Source: Gammaproteobacteria bacterium (GTDB lineage Bacteria; Pseudomonadota; Gammaproteobacteria; Pseudomonadales; Azotimanducaceae). Taken from it: a stretch of DNA of 44,453 nucleotides. The position numbers and the translations under genes are program-made. Positions within the stretch are counted from its first letter, which is position 1. Every line of letters starts with the position of its first letter. Under the pieces are notes generated by a model, which saw only the letters and a list, made by a program, of their open reading frames with translations, was not told the DNA's origin and did no database searches. Below, one piece after another: positions 1 through 8,319 of the stretch. The stretch spans positions 1 through 44,453 of the forward strand of contig DTZW01000035.1 of the NCBI GenBank assembly GCA_012961165.1, read 5' to 3'.

Positions 1-354
1 ATGTTGCTACAAGCGCGCGCAATTGAAAATCACGGTTATGTCGTAGGCGTCAACCGCGTCGGTACTGATGGCAATGGTGTTGAGTACAGCGGTGATAGTG
101 TCATGGTACGATGCCGACCAATACCGCTTGCGGAGAACCAGAAATGTCACGAATTAATTTTGGCGCTTTACGCCGACCCCAGGATTACATTTTATTGTAA
201 TCCACCGAGAACCAGGTCTCCGGTGCTATTGCAACAACGATGCTTCCCTCACCACTACCTGCCGAGTTCTCCGCATAAGCCTGGCCCTGCTCTTCACCCA
301 AATAACGAACGGCCATCGCCAGCAACTCTTCCTGAGTTGAAGGCCGTGTGGTGA
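1..354 (+). CDS. Nitrilase-superfamily omega-amidase (YafV-like), C-terminal fragment
   Basis: The first 34 or so codons match the C-terminal part of YafV-type omega-amidases: a QARAIEN helix followed by VVGVNRVGTDGNG and YSGDS. These enzymes hydrolyse omega-amides such as 2-oxoglutaramate in the cytoplasm. The catalytic Glu-Lys-Cys residues lie upstream of the window, so the gene is cut by the left edge and the ATG at base 1 is an internal Met. After YSGDSVMV the family resemblance fades. The open frame runs on to 354 and would overlap the convergent gene by 170 bases. In the third frame a stop at 198-200 would give an ordinary short convergent overlap. A frameshift or sequence error between about 100 and 165 is therefore likely, and the true 3' end is uncertain. 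Confidence 0.6.
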   Translation: MLLQARAIENHGYVVGVNRVGTDGNGVEYSGDSVMVRCRPIPLAENQKCHELILALYADPRITFYCNPPRTRSPVLLQQRCFPHHYLPSSPHKPGPALHPNNERPSPATLPELKAVW

Positions 355-610
355 ATGGCCCCTCAACCGAAACATACTGGTAGGGCGCAGTTTCTGTTTG
401 AGCACACAGGCTGATACGTGAGGCTTTCGTCAGAAGCTTAGCCTTAATCGAGTCTGTGTCAGTGATCACCCAAACCTCACCGCCAGGCTGGTAGTCGTAC
501 CAGATAGGCACTGTCAGAGGCCCTTTAGTGGCACGGGGAATACTAATGATCCCAACATGCAATGCGGACAGGAAGAGTTCACGTTCACTGGAAGACATGG
601 TTAAGGACAT
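185..610 (-). CDS. Pyridoxamine 5'-phosphate oxidase-like / FDOR split-barrel protein
   Basis: A protein of about 141 residues with the split-barrel flavin-binding fold of the PNPOx-like and F420-dependent (Rv1155-like) reductase group. Visible marks are the N-terminal helix, the IPRATKGPLTVPIWYDYQPG strand pair in which substrate access and cofactor contacts are normally made, VWVITDTDSIKAKLL, and the strand ending in VSVEGPF. Members bind FMN, F420 or haem and reduce small molecules or handle oxidised substrates; the sequence does not show which. Starts are possible at 613 (GTG), 610 (ATG) and 598 (ATG); 610 is chosen as the first ATG with a weak purine-rich stretch upstream. It is divergent from the glucuronidase gene, so the two could share a control region. 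The family is fairly secure, the substrate unknown. Confidence 0.75.
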   Translation of the reverse strand: MSLTMSSSERELFLSALHVGIISIPRATKGPLTVPIWYDYQPGGEVWVITDTDSIKAKLLTKASRISLCAQTETAPYQYVSVEGPFTTRPSTQEELLAMAVRYLGEEQGQAYAENSAGSGEGSIVVAIAPETWFSVDYNKM

Positions 611-679
611 CACTGATCTCGATTAGGGGTTTCCCTAAGCGTATCGACTTTTTTGCCCAGTGTCCCTACTCTAAGAGGC

Positions 680-2455
680 ATGAACCTTATTCAAAACCCC
701 TACAACAGAAACCCCCAATCACTTGCCGGGGACTGGCACTACATCATCGACCCCTACGAAACAGGGTTTTACGACCTGCTTGGAGACGAAAACCCATTCG
801 GCTACTTTAGAAACCTGACGCCTGATGACCACTGGGCGTCTGAATACAGCTTCAAACAAAGCCCCACCATGAAGGTACCCGGGGACTGGAACACACAGGA
901 ACCCACTCTCTTGTGGTATGAAGGTACACTCTGGTACTTCCGGGAACTGCCGGATGCGGAAGTTGATGGCGGCAGAACATTCCTTCGTTTTTGCGCCGCT
1001 AACTATCACAGCATCGTGTGGGTCAATGCCATCGAGGTGATGCGGCATACCGGCGGCTTTACACCGTTCGAAACAGAAATTGGCCGTCACCTTAAACCCA
1101 CGGGTAACTTTGTTGTCGCAAAGATCAACGACGAGCGGCTCAAAGATGGCGTACCAACCCGCAATACCGACTGGTGGAACTACGGCGGCATCACCAGGGA
1201 TGTACTGCTGATAAAGACGCCACAAAGTTTCATCCGGGACTATTTTTGCCAACTTGATCCTGAGGACGATAGCCAGATCAAAGGCTTCGTTGAACTTGAT
1301 AATGGTGCGAACAAAGACGTTAACCTCTCGATACCCGGGCTTGGCATTGAACATTTGATCACTACCGACAGCCATGGCTTTGGCCAATTCACCATCAAGG
1401 CAGAGCCAGACCGATGGTCTCCGGAAAATGCAGCGCTTTATGAGGTCAGGTTCTCGATTGATGGCGACAGCATTGAGGACAGGATTGGTTTCAGGATGAT
1501 CGAAACGAGTGGCGAAGACATCCTGCTTAATGGCGAAGCCGTTTTTCTGCGCGGCATATCAATCCACGAAGAAATCATCGGCGAAGCCAGCAGAGTCAAC
1601 TCAGAAGCTGACGCCCGGCAGTTGATGGAAGAAGTCAAAGCGCTTGGCTGCAACTACGCCCGACTGGCGCACTATCCGCATAATGATCATATGTGCAGGA
1701 TCGCTGATGAAATGGGTATCCTGCTCTGGTGTGAAATCCCGGTTTACTGGGCCATCAACTGGCAAAGCGAAGAGGTACTTCACAACGCGCGTAACCAACT
1801 ATGCGAGATGATTGTTCGTGACAGAAATCGCGCGAGTATTATTTTATGGTCTGTTGCGAATGAGACTCCCGTGTCTGAGGATCGAACCGAATTCCTGAAG
1901 TCCTTGATCACCACTGCCAAGTCGCTTGACCCCACCCGCCTGACCACCGCTGCCATGTTTATGCGGCCGGATAAGGTTGAGGAGAATGGCAAGGTCATCC
2001 GAACCTATACGCTTGATGATCCACTCGCCGATCACCTTGATGTACTTGGTTGCAACCAATACCTGGGCTGGTACTACACTAAGGTCTCCGATATTGCCTC
2101 ATCTCGCTGGCATTCGGACAAGAACAAGCCGCTCATCATGAGTGAGTTCGGTGCCGGCGCGCCAAAAGGAAAGCGAGGCGGCCCACATGATCGCTGGACC
2201 GAGGACTACCAGGTCACTGTCTACGAGGCACAGTTTGCCATGATGGACGACATTCCCTTCCTGAGGGGGCTCTCACCCTGGATATTGAAAGATTTCCGAA
2301 CGCCAAAACGGCCACTGGCCGGGGTACAGGACTACTTCAACCGCAAAGGCATCATCTCGGATCAGGGCGAAAGAAAGCTCGCCTGGGACACTGTGCACGC
2401 CTACTACAAAAAACGATCTTCCGATCAACTTGATCCGCCCGCACCAAACGCGTAA
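680..2455 (+). CDS. Glycoside hydrolase family 2, beta-glucuronidase
   Basis: Residue numbers count from an upstream TTG at 653. The chain has the usual GH2 order: a sugar-binding jelly-roll (about 20-190), an immunoglobulin-like domain (about 195-290) and a TIM barrel (about 295-590). The acid/base Glu is in SVANE (E404) and the nucleophile Glu in MSEFG (E498). The WNYGGITRDV segment is typical of beta-glucuronidases, and NRKG (N563, K565) fits the N-x-K motif that holds the glucuronate carboxylate. It should release glucuronic acid from a conjugate. No signal peptide is visible, so it probably works in the cytoplasm on imported conjugates. The ATG at 680 is preferred although its AAGAGG lies very close. 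It heads a plus-strand run of oxidative catabolic genes, suggesting the freed aglycone is oxidised next. A galacturonidase is the main alternative. Confidence 0.88.
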   Translation: MNLIQNPYNRNPQSLAGDWHYIIDPYETGFYDLLGDENPFGYFRNLTPDDHWASEYSFKQSPTMKVPGDWNTQEPTLLWYEGTLWYFRELPDAEVDGGRTFLRFCAANYHSIVWVNAIEVMRHTGGFTPFETEIGRHLKPTGNFVVAKINDERLKDGVPTRNTDWWNYGGITRDVLLIKTPQSFIRDYFCQLDPEDDSQIKGFVELDNGANKDVNLSIPGLGIEHLITTDSHGFGQFTIKAEPDRWSPENAALYEVRFSIDGDSIEDRIGFRMIETSGEDILLNGEAVFLRGISIHEEIIGEASRVNSEADARQLMEEVKALGCNYARLAHYPHNDHMCRIADEMGILLWCEIPVYWAINWQSEEVLHNARNQLCEMIVRDRNRASIILWSVANETPVSEDRTEFLKSLITTAKSLDPTRLTTAAMFMRPDKVEENGKVIRTYTLDDPLADHLDVLGCNQYLGWYYTKVSDIASSRWHSDKNKPLIMSEFGAGAPKGKRGGPHDRWTEDYQVTVYEAQFAMMDDIPFLRGLSPWILKDFRTPKRPLAGVQDYFNRKGIISDQGERKLAWDTVHAYYKKRSSDQLDPPAPNA

Positions 2456-2477
2456 TTTCGTATGATAGACGTCATGT

Positions 2478-2526
2478 GTACTTAGCTATTATGGGTACTT
2501 AGCCATTATGTCTAAGCCAATATGTG
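2478..2526. repeat. 17-bp imperfect tandem repeat between glucuronidase and Rieske genes
   Basis: GTACTTAGCTATTATGG at 2478-2494 is followed directly by GTACTTAGCCATTATGT at 2495-2511, and a decayed third copy (TAAGCCAATATG) follows at about 2513-2524. The repeats end just before the ribosome binding site of the Rieske gene, so they lie in its leader. Whether they bind a regulator or reflect slippage cannot be told. Confidence 0.6.
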
Positions 2527-2527
2527 T

Positions 2528-2544
2528 AAAAGGAGTGCGTCATA
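2528..2544 (+). promoter_or_regulatory. Strong Shine-Dalgarno followed by an in-frame ATA at start spacing
   Basis: AAAAGGAG at 2528-2535 is the best ribosome binding site in this region. Six bases on, at 2542, is an ATA codon in frame with the Rieske oxygenase, directly after an in-frame stop at 2527-2529. The 13 codons between ATA and the first ATG at 2581 read as normal coding sequence (EQQEHIRIIKGL). The ATG has its own weaker AAAGG four bases upstream. Either translation starts at a rare AUA codon, or an ATG has mutated, or the ATG at 2581 is used. Confidence 0.45.
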
Positions 2545-2580
2545 GAGCAGCAGGAACACATTCGTATCATCAAAGGCCTC

Positions 2581-3732
2581 ATGCATTACCTGGACACCGA
2601 TACCAACGTCGATGCAGGTGGCCAGGTACGCAACCCTGTCAGCAGTTACCTTTGCCCTGACATGGCCTTGAAAGAATGGGAAAACTTTTTCCAGGACTAC
2701 CCCCATGTACTCGGTATGAGTGCGGACCTTGCCAAACCGGGTAGCTTCCTCACCAACAATGATTTAAAAAAACCTATCCTCTGCACGCGTGCCAAAAACG
2801 GTGAGTTTCATGCCTTCCTCAATGTCTGCAGGCATCGTGGCACTATCCTTGAAAATGAACCACGGGGACAAAAGAACCTGTTCAGCTGCCCGTTTCATGG
2901 CTGGGGATACGCTAATAATGGCAACCTGATAACAGTACCGAAGGAAGATCATTTTGGCCCGGTTGATAAAAGCTGCAATGGCCTGGTGAAACTACCCTGT
3001 ACCGAAAAATACGGTCTTTTGTGGGTCAACCCAAACCCAGAGGGTGAGATTGACGTTGATGGCATTCTTGGTGACCTGGCACCAGAACTCGAATCCTGGC
3101 ATCTCGACCGTTACATCGCGAGTTCCGAAACAACCTATGATCACTCGATGAACTGGAAGCTAGCCATTGACACTTTCGGTGAAACCTATCACTTCAACGC
3201 GCTACACAAGAACACGCTTGCCAACGATTTTTATGGCAATGCACAGATGTACGATACCTATGGGCGAAACCATCGCATGATGCTCTGCCTCAGGAATATC
3301 GACACGCTGCGCAACCAGCCAGAAAAGGACTGGGACGTGTTACTTGCGGCACTACCTGTCTACTACATCTTCCCGAATATCCAGCTTATATTGAGCCAAG
3401 GTGGTCCGACGTTGGTCAGGGTGTACCCGGACGGCGATAACCCACACCAAAGCTTTTCGAAGATCAATTTCTATCTATCACCTGACCTGGCAGAGATCGG
3501 CAAGGATGAGCAACGGCGAGCGCGATACGAAACCATGCAGGAGCGCATGCAGGGGTTCGCAAAGGTTATCCAGATGGAAGATTATGTTGCAGCGGCCAGT
3601 ACGCATCAGGGGATGCTTTCAGGTGCCCAGGAGTACCTGATATTCGGCCGCAACGAACCGGCACTTCATCATTATCACAACACCTACCGCGCAGCGCTTG
3701 GCATGCCGCCGCTGGAACAAATCAGTCATTGA
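2581..3732 (+). CDS. Rieske [2Fe-2S] aromatic ring-hydroxylating oxygenase, alpha subunit
   Basis: A 383-residue terminal oxygenase. The Rieske centre is CRH (C83, H85) and CPFHGW (C103, H106). The C-terminal catalytic domain carries the mononuclear iron ligands in DTFGETYHFNALH (H204, H209) and probably D334 in MEDYV. It should use electrons from a ferredoxin and reductase to hydroxylate or demethylate an organic substrate; neither partner nor a beta subunit is nearby, so electrons must come from elsewhere in the genome. The chosen ATG follows AAAGG, but a stronger ribosome binding site points to an ATA start at 2542 that would add 13 residues. It sits between a glucuronidase and a P450, consistent with stepwise oxidation of one aglycone. 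Substrate unknown. Confidence 0.85.
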   Translation: MHYLDTDTNVDAGGQVRNPVSSYLCPDMALKEWENFFQDYPHVLGMSADLAKPGSFLTNNDLKKPILCTRAKNGEFHAFLNVCRHRGTILENEPRGQKNLFSCPFHGWGYANNGNLITVPKEDHFGPVDKSCNGLVKLPCTEKYGLLWVNPNPEGEIDVDGILGDLAPELESWHLDRYIASSETTYDHSMNWKLAIDTFGETYHFNALHKNTLANDFYGNAQMYDTYGRNHRMMLCLRNIDTLRNQPEKDWDVLLAALPVYYIFPNIQLILSQGGPTLVRVYPDGDNPHQSFSKINFYLSPDLAEIGKDEQRRARYETMQERMQGFAKVIQMEDYVAAASTHQGMLSGAQEYLIFGRNEPALHHYHNTYRAALGMPPLEQISH

Positions 3733-3947
3733 TGTCAATAAAAGCGCCAAACTAAAAACACCCCGGCGCCCAAGGCCATACGCGTAACAGCCTCGTGACA
3801 ATCTTTGCGATCAGCGTTGCCGCTAACGATGTTGCAAATTCAAGCGGCAACCTCCCGGTAACCTGCAGAGCGGCAACGTATTGCAGGACTATTCACCTGA
3901 CCTCTAGACCATGAGACACTATCACCCTGAACCATCAGGAGGGTCCC
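3733..3947. other. Intergenic leader of the P450 gene
   Basis: I see no gene in these 215 bases. Short imperfect repeats of GCGGCAAC occur near 3844 and 3872. A strong ribosome binding site, AGGAGGG at about 3938-3944, precedes the P450 ATG. The gap and the strong site suggest that the P450 may have its own promoter, though I could not identify one with confidence. Confidence 0.5.
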
Positions 3948-5243
3948 ATGTCCGAATCATTAGAATTCAACCTGTTTGAAGATGAGACACGAGAATGCCC
4001 ATTCAAGTATTTCGAGGCCATTCGCCATCTCGACAAACCTGTCTACTTCATGCCTGAACTTGGCGCCTACTACATCAGTCGATACGAAGATGTCAGGTTT
4101 ATCAAGAAACACCCCGAAATTTTCAGTAACGATATCTACAAACACGGCTCCCAGCGGGGCGGGACTTCCCGCAATATCGCTGAAGAATTCAGAAATGATA
4201 ACGGCTGGGCAAGAGTGTCCACCTTGCAGAGAACGGACCCACCGGTACATACAAAGTACCGGCGCCTGATCAACGACGCATTTTCGGTTGCACGCATCCG
4301 CAATATGACCAACTACATCGAAACTGTCGTCAATGATCTGATTGACAAGTTCATCGATAAGGGCAAGTGCGACTTCATGTGGGATCTCTCTGTGCCTCTG
4401 CCGTGCACGGTCATTGCGGACCAGTTGGGCGTACCACGCGAAAAAATCTGGCAGCTGAAGCAATGGTCAGATGCGATGCTCGCGCCTGGTGGTGGATTTA
4501 CGAATGAAGCCCAGGCGCTTGAGTGCGCGAAACAGGTTGTAGAAGCACAACAATTCTTCGCCGAGGTATTGGGCGAAAGAAAACACGAGCCCAAAGACGA
4601 CATTATTTCAGACCTCGCTCATGCGAAAGTGAAAGATGACCCGGGTGGTCCAGAGCGGGAACTCGACATGTTCGAACTCCAGGACCTGCTGGACCAGTTA
4701 CTGACCGGGGGAAACGAAACCACCACTAACGCCATTGGTTCGGGTCTCATGCTGCTGCTGCAACGTCCAGAATTAATGGATCGCATGCGCTCAGACCAAA
4801 AGCTCATTCGTAATTTCATTGAAGAGTCTCTTCGATATGAAACGCCCGTGCTGCACCTCTGGAGAGTTGCCGTAGAGGATACGGAGCTTGGCGGCATAGC
4901 CATTCCAAAGGGTTCAAGTATCGCAGTCGGATATGCCTCTGCGAATCGAGACGAGGCTGTTTTTGATGATTCAGAAGCATTCGATATCGAACGCAAAAAA
5001 GCCGGCGCACACCTTGCCTTTGGTTCAGGGCCACACCATTGTCCCGGTGCTGCCCTGGCTCGCCAGGAGATGTACTCCGCATTCACCATCTTTTTACATC
5101 GGCTGGATAACATCAGGACCGTCGACACGAACGAACCATTCAAGCACGTGCCCAGCAGTTTCCTTCGCGGACTTTCAAACCTGCACCTTGAATTCGACGT
5201 AAGACAACGAGATCGCTATTTCCCGAATGCATCAGTTTATTAA
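3948..5243 (+). CDS. Cytochrome P450
   Basis: A soluble bacterial class I P450 of 431 residues. Visible marks are the I-helix oxygen-activation motif GGNETTT (254-260), the K-helix ExxR (E293-R296, in EESLRYETP), and the haem-binding loop FGSGPHHCPG with the axial cysteine at C365. It should insert one oxygen atom into a C-H or C=C bond using electrons from a ferredoxin, which is not encoded nearby. It resembles the CYP families of actinobacteria and proteobacteria that oxidise terpenes, steroids and alkyl chains, but I cannot assign a family number. The start follows AGGAGGG at ideal spacing. The SDR gene begins 38 bases downstream on the same strand, suggesting that a P450-made alcohol is oxidised to a ketone or aldehyde. 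Confidence 0.93.
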   Translation: MSESLEFNLFEDETRECPFKYFEAIRHLDKPVYFMPELGAYYISRYEDVRFIKKHPEIFSNDIYKHGSQRGGTSRNIAEEFRNDNGWARVSTLQRTDPPVHTKYRRLINDAFSVARIRNMTNYIETVVNDLIDKFIDKGKCDFMWDLSVPLPCTVIADQLGVPREKIWQLKQWSDAMLAPGGGFTNEAQALECAKQVVEAQQFFAEVLGERKHEPKDDIISDLAHAKVKDDPGGPERELDMFELQDLLDQLLTGGNETTTNAIGSGLMLLLQRPELMDRMRSDQKLIRNFIEESLRYETPVLHLWRVAVEDTELGGIAIPKGSSIAVGYASANRDEAVFDDSEAFDIERKKAGAHLAFGSGPHHCPGAALARQEMYSAFTIFLHRLDNIRTVDTNEPFKHVPSSFLRGLSNLHLEFDVRQRDRYFPNASVY

Positions 5244-5281
5244 CATCTCACCCGCGCCGCGCATTAACAAAAGGAATTCCA

Positions 5282-6187
5282 GTGGCTGACTATCGAGAAT
5301 CTGCGGTGCCCGACCAAACCGGTAAGACAGTTTTCATTACCGGGGCAAATACAGGGATAGGCTACGACACAGCTCGCGTACTGGCCCAGCGTGGTGCGAG
5401 AGTTTTGCTTGGATGTCGCTCTGGAGATAAGGCCAGTGAGGCGATAGCGAAAATAAAATCGATTAAAAGTGACGCCGACATCACCTGGGTTCCTCTCGAT
5501 CTTGCGAGCCTCTCCAGCGTTAAGGAAGCCGCCGAGCAGGTTAACCGGGAACCAAGACTGGATGCCCTGATCAATAATGCAGGTGTCATGATGCCGCCTA
5601 AGGAAGTCACATCGGATGGTTTCGAACTGCAGTTCGGTGTCAACCATCTAGGTCACTTCGCGTTGACAGGACATCTGATCAATAAACTGAAAGACCAACC
5701 GGGCGCTCGTATCGTCAACGTCAGCAGCCTGGCGCATCGCCAGGGAAGTATTCAGTTTGATGACGTTCATGCAGACAAAAGCTACAACCGTATGCAACGA
5801 TACGGCATGAGTAAGTTTGCCAACATTCTGTTTACCTATGAGCTACAACGGATGTTAGAAGCAGCTAGTTCACCCGCCATTTCTGTCGCCTGTCACCCCG
5901 GCGGGTCGAATACCGAACTTGGTCGGCATATACCACCTCTGTTTTCACTCCTGTTCATACCACTACGCCTGATCATGAACAGCTCAGCAGAGGGTGCCCT
6001 TCCGACGCTGATGGCCACCACCGACACCCACGTAGAGGGAGGAGATTATTTTGGACCCAAAAAGTGGGGTGAAATGGCTCACTCTGCCCACAAGGTTGAT
6101 ACGATTCCATCATCAAAAGACGAAGCCATGGCGAGACGACTGTGGGAACTTTCCGCAGAGCTCACCGGCGTGCAGTACACACTATAA
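5282..6187 (+). CDS. Short-chain dehydrogenase, retinol dehydrogenase-like
   Basis: A 301-residue classical SDR. The dinucleotide-binding TGANTGIG is at 20-27, NNAG at 98-101, the catalytic Ser in VSSL (about 149) and YGMSK (Y174, K178). A cysteine-containing GCRS follows the second beta strand, as in the RDH11-14/WWOX-like group, which often prefers NADP. It should interconvert an alcohol and a ketone or aldehyde. The start is GTG at 5282 behind AAAGGAA; no in-frame ATG is nearby. It lies 38 bases after the P450 and 9 bases before the LLM oxidoreductase, so the three are probably co-transcribed. Confidence 0.88.
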   Translation: MADYRESAVPDQTGKTVFITGANTGIGYDTARVLAQRGARVLLGCRSGDKASEAIAKIKSIKSDADITWVPLDLASLSSVKEAAEQVNREPRLDALINNAGVMMPPKEVTSDGFELQFGVNHLGHFALTGHLINKLKDQPGARIVNVSSLAHRQGSIQFDDVHADKSYNRMQRYGMSKFANILFTYELQRMLEAASSPAISVACHPGGSNTELGRHIPPLFSLLFIPLRLIMNSSAEGALPTLMATTDTHVEGGDYFGPKKWGEMAHSAHKVDTIPSSKDEAMARRLWELSAELTGVQYTL

Positions 6188-6196
6188 GGAGTAACC

Positions 6197-7162
6197 ATGA
6201 GTAAACCATTTAGATTTGGCGTTCAGTCATTCAACGCAGAGTCGGCTGAAGACTGGGCTGGCCAGGTTCAGCGGGCAGAAGAGCTGAACTATTCCGCCTT
6301 TCACCTCGCGGACCATATAATTGGATCAGGCCCAGCGCTGGAAAAAGCCAATCATCCCGAGCAGAATCTGGCGGCCATTCCCGCCATGGCCTATGCCGCA
6401 GCAGTCACCAGTAAAATCAATATTGGCTGCCGGGTGTTCTGTGTGGACTATCACCTGCCAATCGTACTGATCAAGTCAGCCATGACGATAGACAAACTAT
6501 CAAATGGCCGTCTTGAATTCGGGCTGGGCGCAGGCTGGATCACTGAAGAGTATGAAGCTCTTGGTATAACCAAAGACGAACCCAAGGTCAGAATCGACCG
6601 GCTTGCCGATGTTATCGAAGGTGTTAAAGCATTTTGTCGCGACGGCCAGGCCGACCTTTCTAACGACACGATTAAATGGCAAAGATTTTCGGGGGACCCC
6701 AAGCCCATATCCACGCCACCCATCATGATAGGCGGAGGCTCACCGCGGATTCTGCGCCTTGCCGGTCGTGAAGCCGATATCGTTTCCCTTAACTTCAACA
6801 ATCGTTCAGGGATGATCGGACCAGATGGCGTAAGCATGTCTACTGAACAAGAAACACAGAAGAAGGTCAGGTGGATCAGGGAAGGTGCGGCAGATCGTTT
6901 CGATGACCTGGAGATTGAGATCGGCGCCTACTTTACCTTTGTCATGGATGACCCTTCACCTGTGCTCGGCCCTTTCGCGCAAGGGTTTGGCCTAACCGAG
7001 GAGCAGATGCGAGTTCATCCTCACGCACTGTTCGGGTCTGTGGATACAATTTGTGAGGAACTGGAGCGACGCCGTGAGCTACACGGAATCTCTTACATCA
7101 CTATCGGCAAGGACAATATGGAAGCTTTTGCACCTGTCGTAGATCGACTGAACGGAAAATAG
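6197..7162 (+). CDS. LLM-class flavin-dependent oxidoreductase (F420-type subfamily)
   Basis: A 321-residue luciferase-like TIM barrel. The N-terminal strand and AFHLADH, the LEFGLGAGWITEEYEALGI segment and PPIMIGGGSPRILRLAGREADIVSLN are typical of the LLM subfamily usually labelled F420-dependent. Members reduce or oxidise alcohols and enones, or act as FMN monooxygenases. Gammaproteobacteria generally do not make F420, so FMN may be the real cofactor; the sequence alone cannot decide. An AAGGAG at 6186-6191 gives an unambiguous start. It sits 9 bases after the SDR within the oxidative catabolic run. Confidence 0.85.
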   Translation: MSKPFRFGVQSFNAESAEDWAGQVQRAEELNYSAFHLADHIIGSGPALEKANHPEQNLAAIPAMAYAAAVTSKINIGCRVFCVDYHLPIVLIKSAMTIDKLSNGRLEFGLGAGWITEEYEALGITKDEPKVRIDRLADVIEGVKAFCRDGQADLSNDTIKWQRFSGDPKPISTPPIMIGGGSPRILRLAGREADIVSLNFNNRSGMIGPDGVSMSTEQETQKKVRWIREGAADRFDDLEIEIGAYFTFVMDDPSPVLGPFAQGFGLTEEQMRVHPHALFGSVDTICEELERRRELHGISYITIGKDNMEAFAPVVDRLNGK

Positions 7163-7240
7163 CCTCGCAGACACTGCACCATTTGTGTTTGTACGCCTAT
7201 CGTGACTACAATCGAGCCTTAAACATGCCCCGGAGAAATT

Positions 7241-8317
7241 ATGAAAGCAGCCGTATTTCAAGAAGCCAATAAGCCACTTACCATAGAAGACGTAGATATT
7301 ATTGACCCGAGGGCAGGCGAGGTGCTTGTCAGGACCAGCTGTTCCGGGGTTTGCCATTCAGACCTGCATTTTGTGGACGGGTCCTGGCAGCTACCGATGT
7401 CCTGTGTACTGGGCCATGAAGCAGCCGGTGTGGTTGAAGCAATCGGTGAAGGCGTCACCTATGTGAAGCCTGGTGATCGAGTAATCATGAGCTTCAGGCC
7501 GTTCTGTGGAAAATGTTATTACTGCCTGGGCGGCCGGCCCAACCTGTGCAATGACCCGGAAATTGGTGCTGCTTCTGCGAGCAGGCTGACATGGAACGGC
7601 AGCCCAATTCTGCAGTTCGCGTCAGTTGGCAGCTTTGCAGAAATGATGGTGACTTCGGAAAATGGCCTTGTAAAGATCCCGGAAGAAATGCCCATGGCCG
7701 AAGCTTCGCTCATCGGATGCGGGGTGATGACCGGTGTTGGAGCCGCGCTGTATACCGCCAAGGTGCCAGGTGGTTCAACCGTCGCTGTCATTGGCTGTGG
7801 TGGAATTGGACTCAATATTATTCAGGGTTGCCGTATCTCTGGTGCCGCGAACATTATTGCCATCGACATTATGGATTCCAAGCTTGAAATGGCAACGCAG
7901 TTTGGTGCCACGCATACCATTAATTCAAAAGAAGTTGACCTGGATGAAGCCATCAAGGAAATAACCAAAGGTGAAGGTGTTGAGTACGCTTTTGAGGCAA
8001 TCGGTGTACCGGCTGCCGCGACTCAGGCTTTTAACATTACACGCGCCGGCGGAACCACGGTCGTGGTTGGTATGCACCCACTCGGTTCAGAAATCTCGAT
8101 ACCCGGTCCAGCATTCCTGCAGGAGAAGAAACTGATCGGCTGCATGTATGGCTCTACTCGCTTCCGCGAGCACATGCCAAAGCTGATTGACCTGTTCCTG
8201 CAGGATCGTCTTGACCTCACCAGCCTCGTTTCTCGACGACTAAAACTCGAAGACGTTAATGAGGCATTCAGAAGCATGAAAGCCGGTGAAGTCGCTCGTT
8301 CGGTTATCGAATTTTAG
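7241..8317 (+). CDS. Zinc-dependent alcohol dehydrogenase (MDR family)
   Basis: A 358-residue medium-chain dehydrogenase. Catalytic zinc ligands are visible as C38 (GVCHSD), H59-E60 (GHE) and C160 (IGCGVMTG); the structural zinc site is C89, C92, C95 and C103. The NAD-binding loop is GCGGIG at 185-190, with an Asp at the end of the following strand (IAIDI) that favours NAD. It resembles the class III alcohol dehydrogenase and mycothiol- or aryl-alcohol dehydrogenase branch. It should oxidise a primary or aryl alcohol to the aldehyde. A 78-base gap separates it from the LLM gene, while the next two genes follow within 2 bases, so it may head a small operon. Confidence 0.9.
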   Translation: MKAAVFQEANKPLTIEDVDIIDPRAGEVLVRTSCSGVCHSDLHFVDGSWQLPMSCVLGHEAAGVVEAIGEGVTYVKPGDRVIMSFRPFCGKCYYCLGGRPNLCNDPEIGAASASRLTWNGSPILQFASVGSFAEMMVTSENGLVKIPEEMPMAEASLIGCGVMTGVGAALYTAKVPGGSTVAVIGCGGIGLNIIQGCRISGAANIIAIDIMDSKLEMATQFGATHTINSKEVDLDEAIKEITKGEGVEYAFEAIGVPAAATQAFNITRAGGTTVVVGMHPLGSEISIPGPAFLQEKKLIGCMYGSTRFREHMPKLIDLFLQDRLDLTSLVSRRLKLEDVNEAFRSMKAGEVARSVIEF

Positions 8318-8319
8318 AG

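Noticed and set aside
719-1387. Long minus-strand open frame inside the glucuronidase gene
   Set aside because: Shadow of the GH2 frame; no family resemblance and a clear real gene on the other strand.
6197-7162. Firm assignment of F420 as cofactor of the LLM enzyme
   Set aside because: The subfamily name suggests it, but no F420 biosynthesis gene is in the window and the organism type argues against it.
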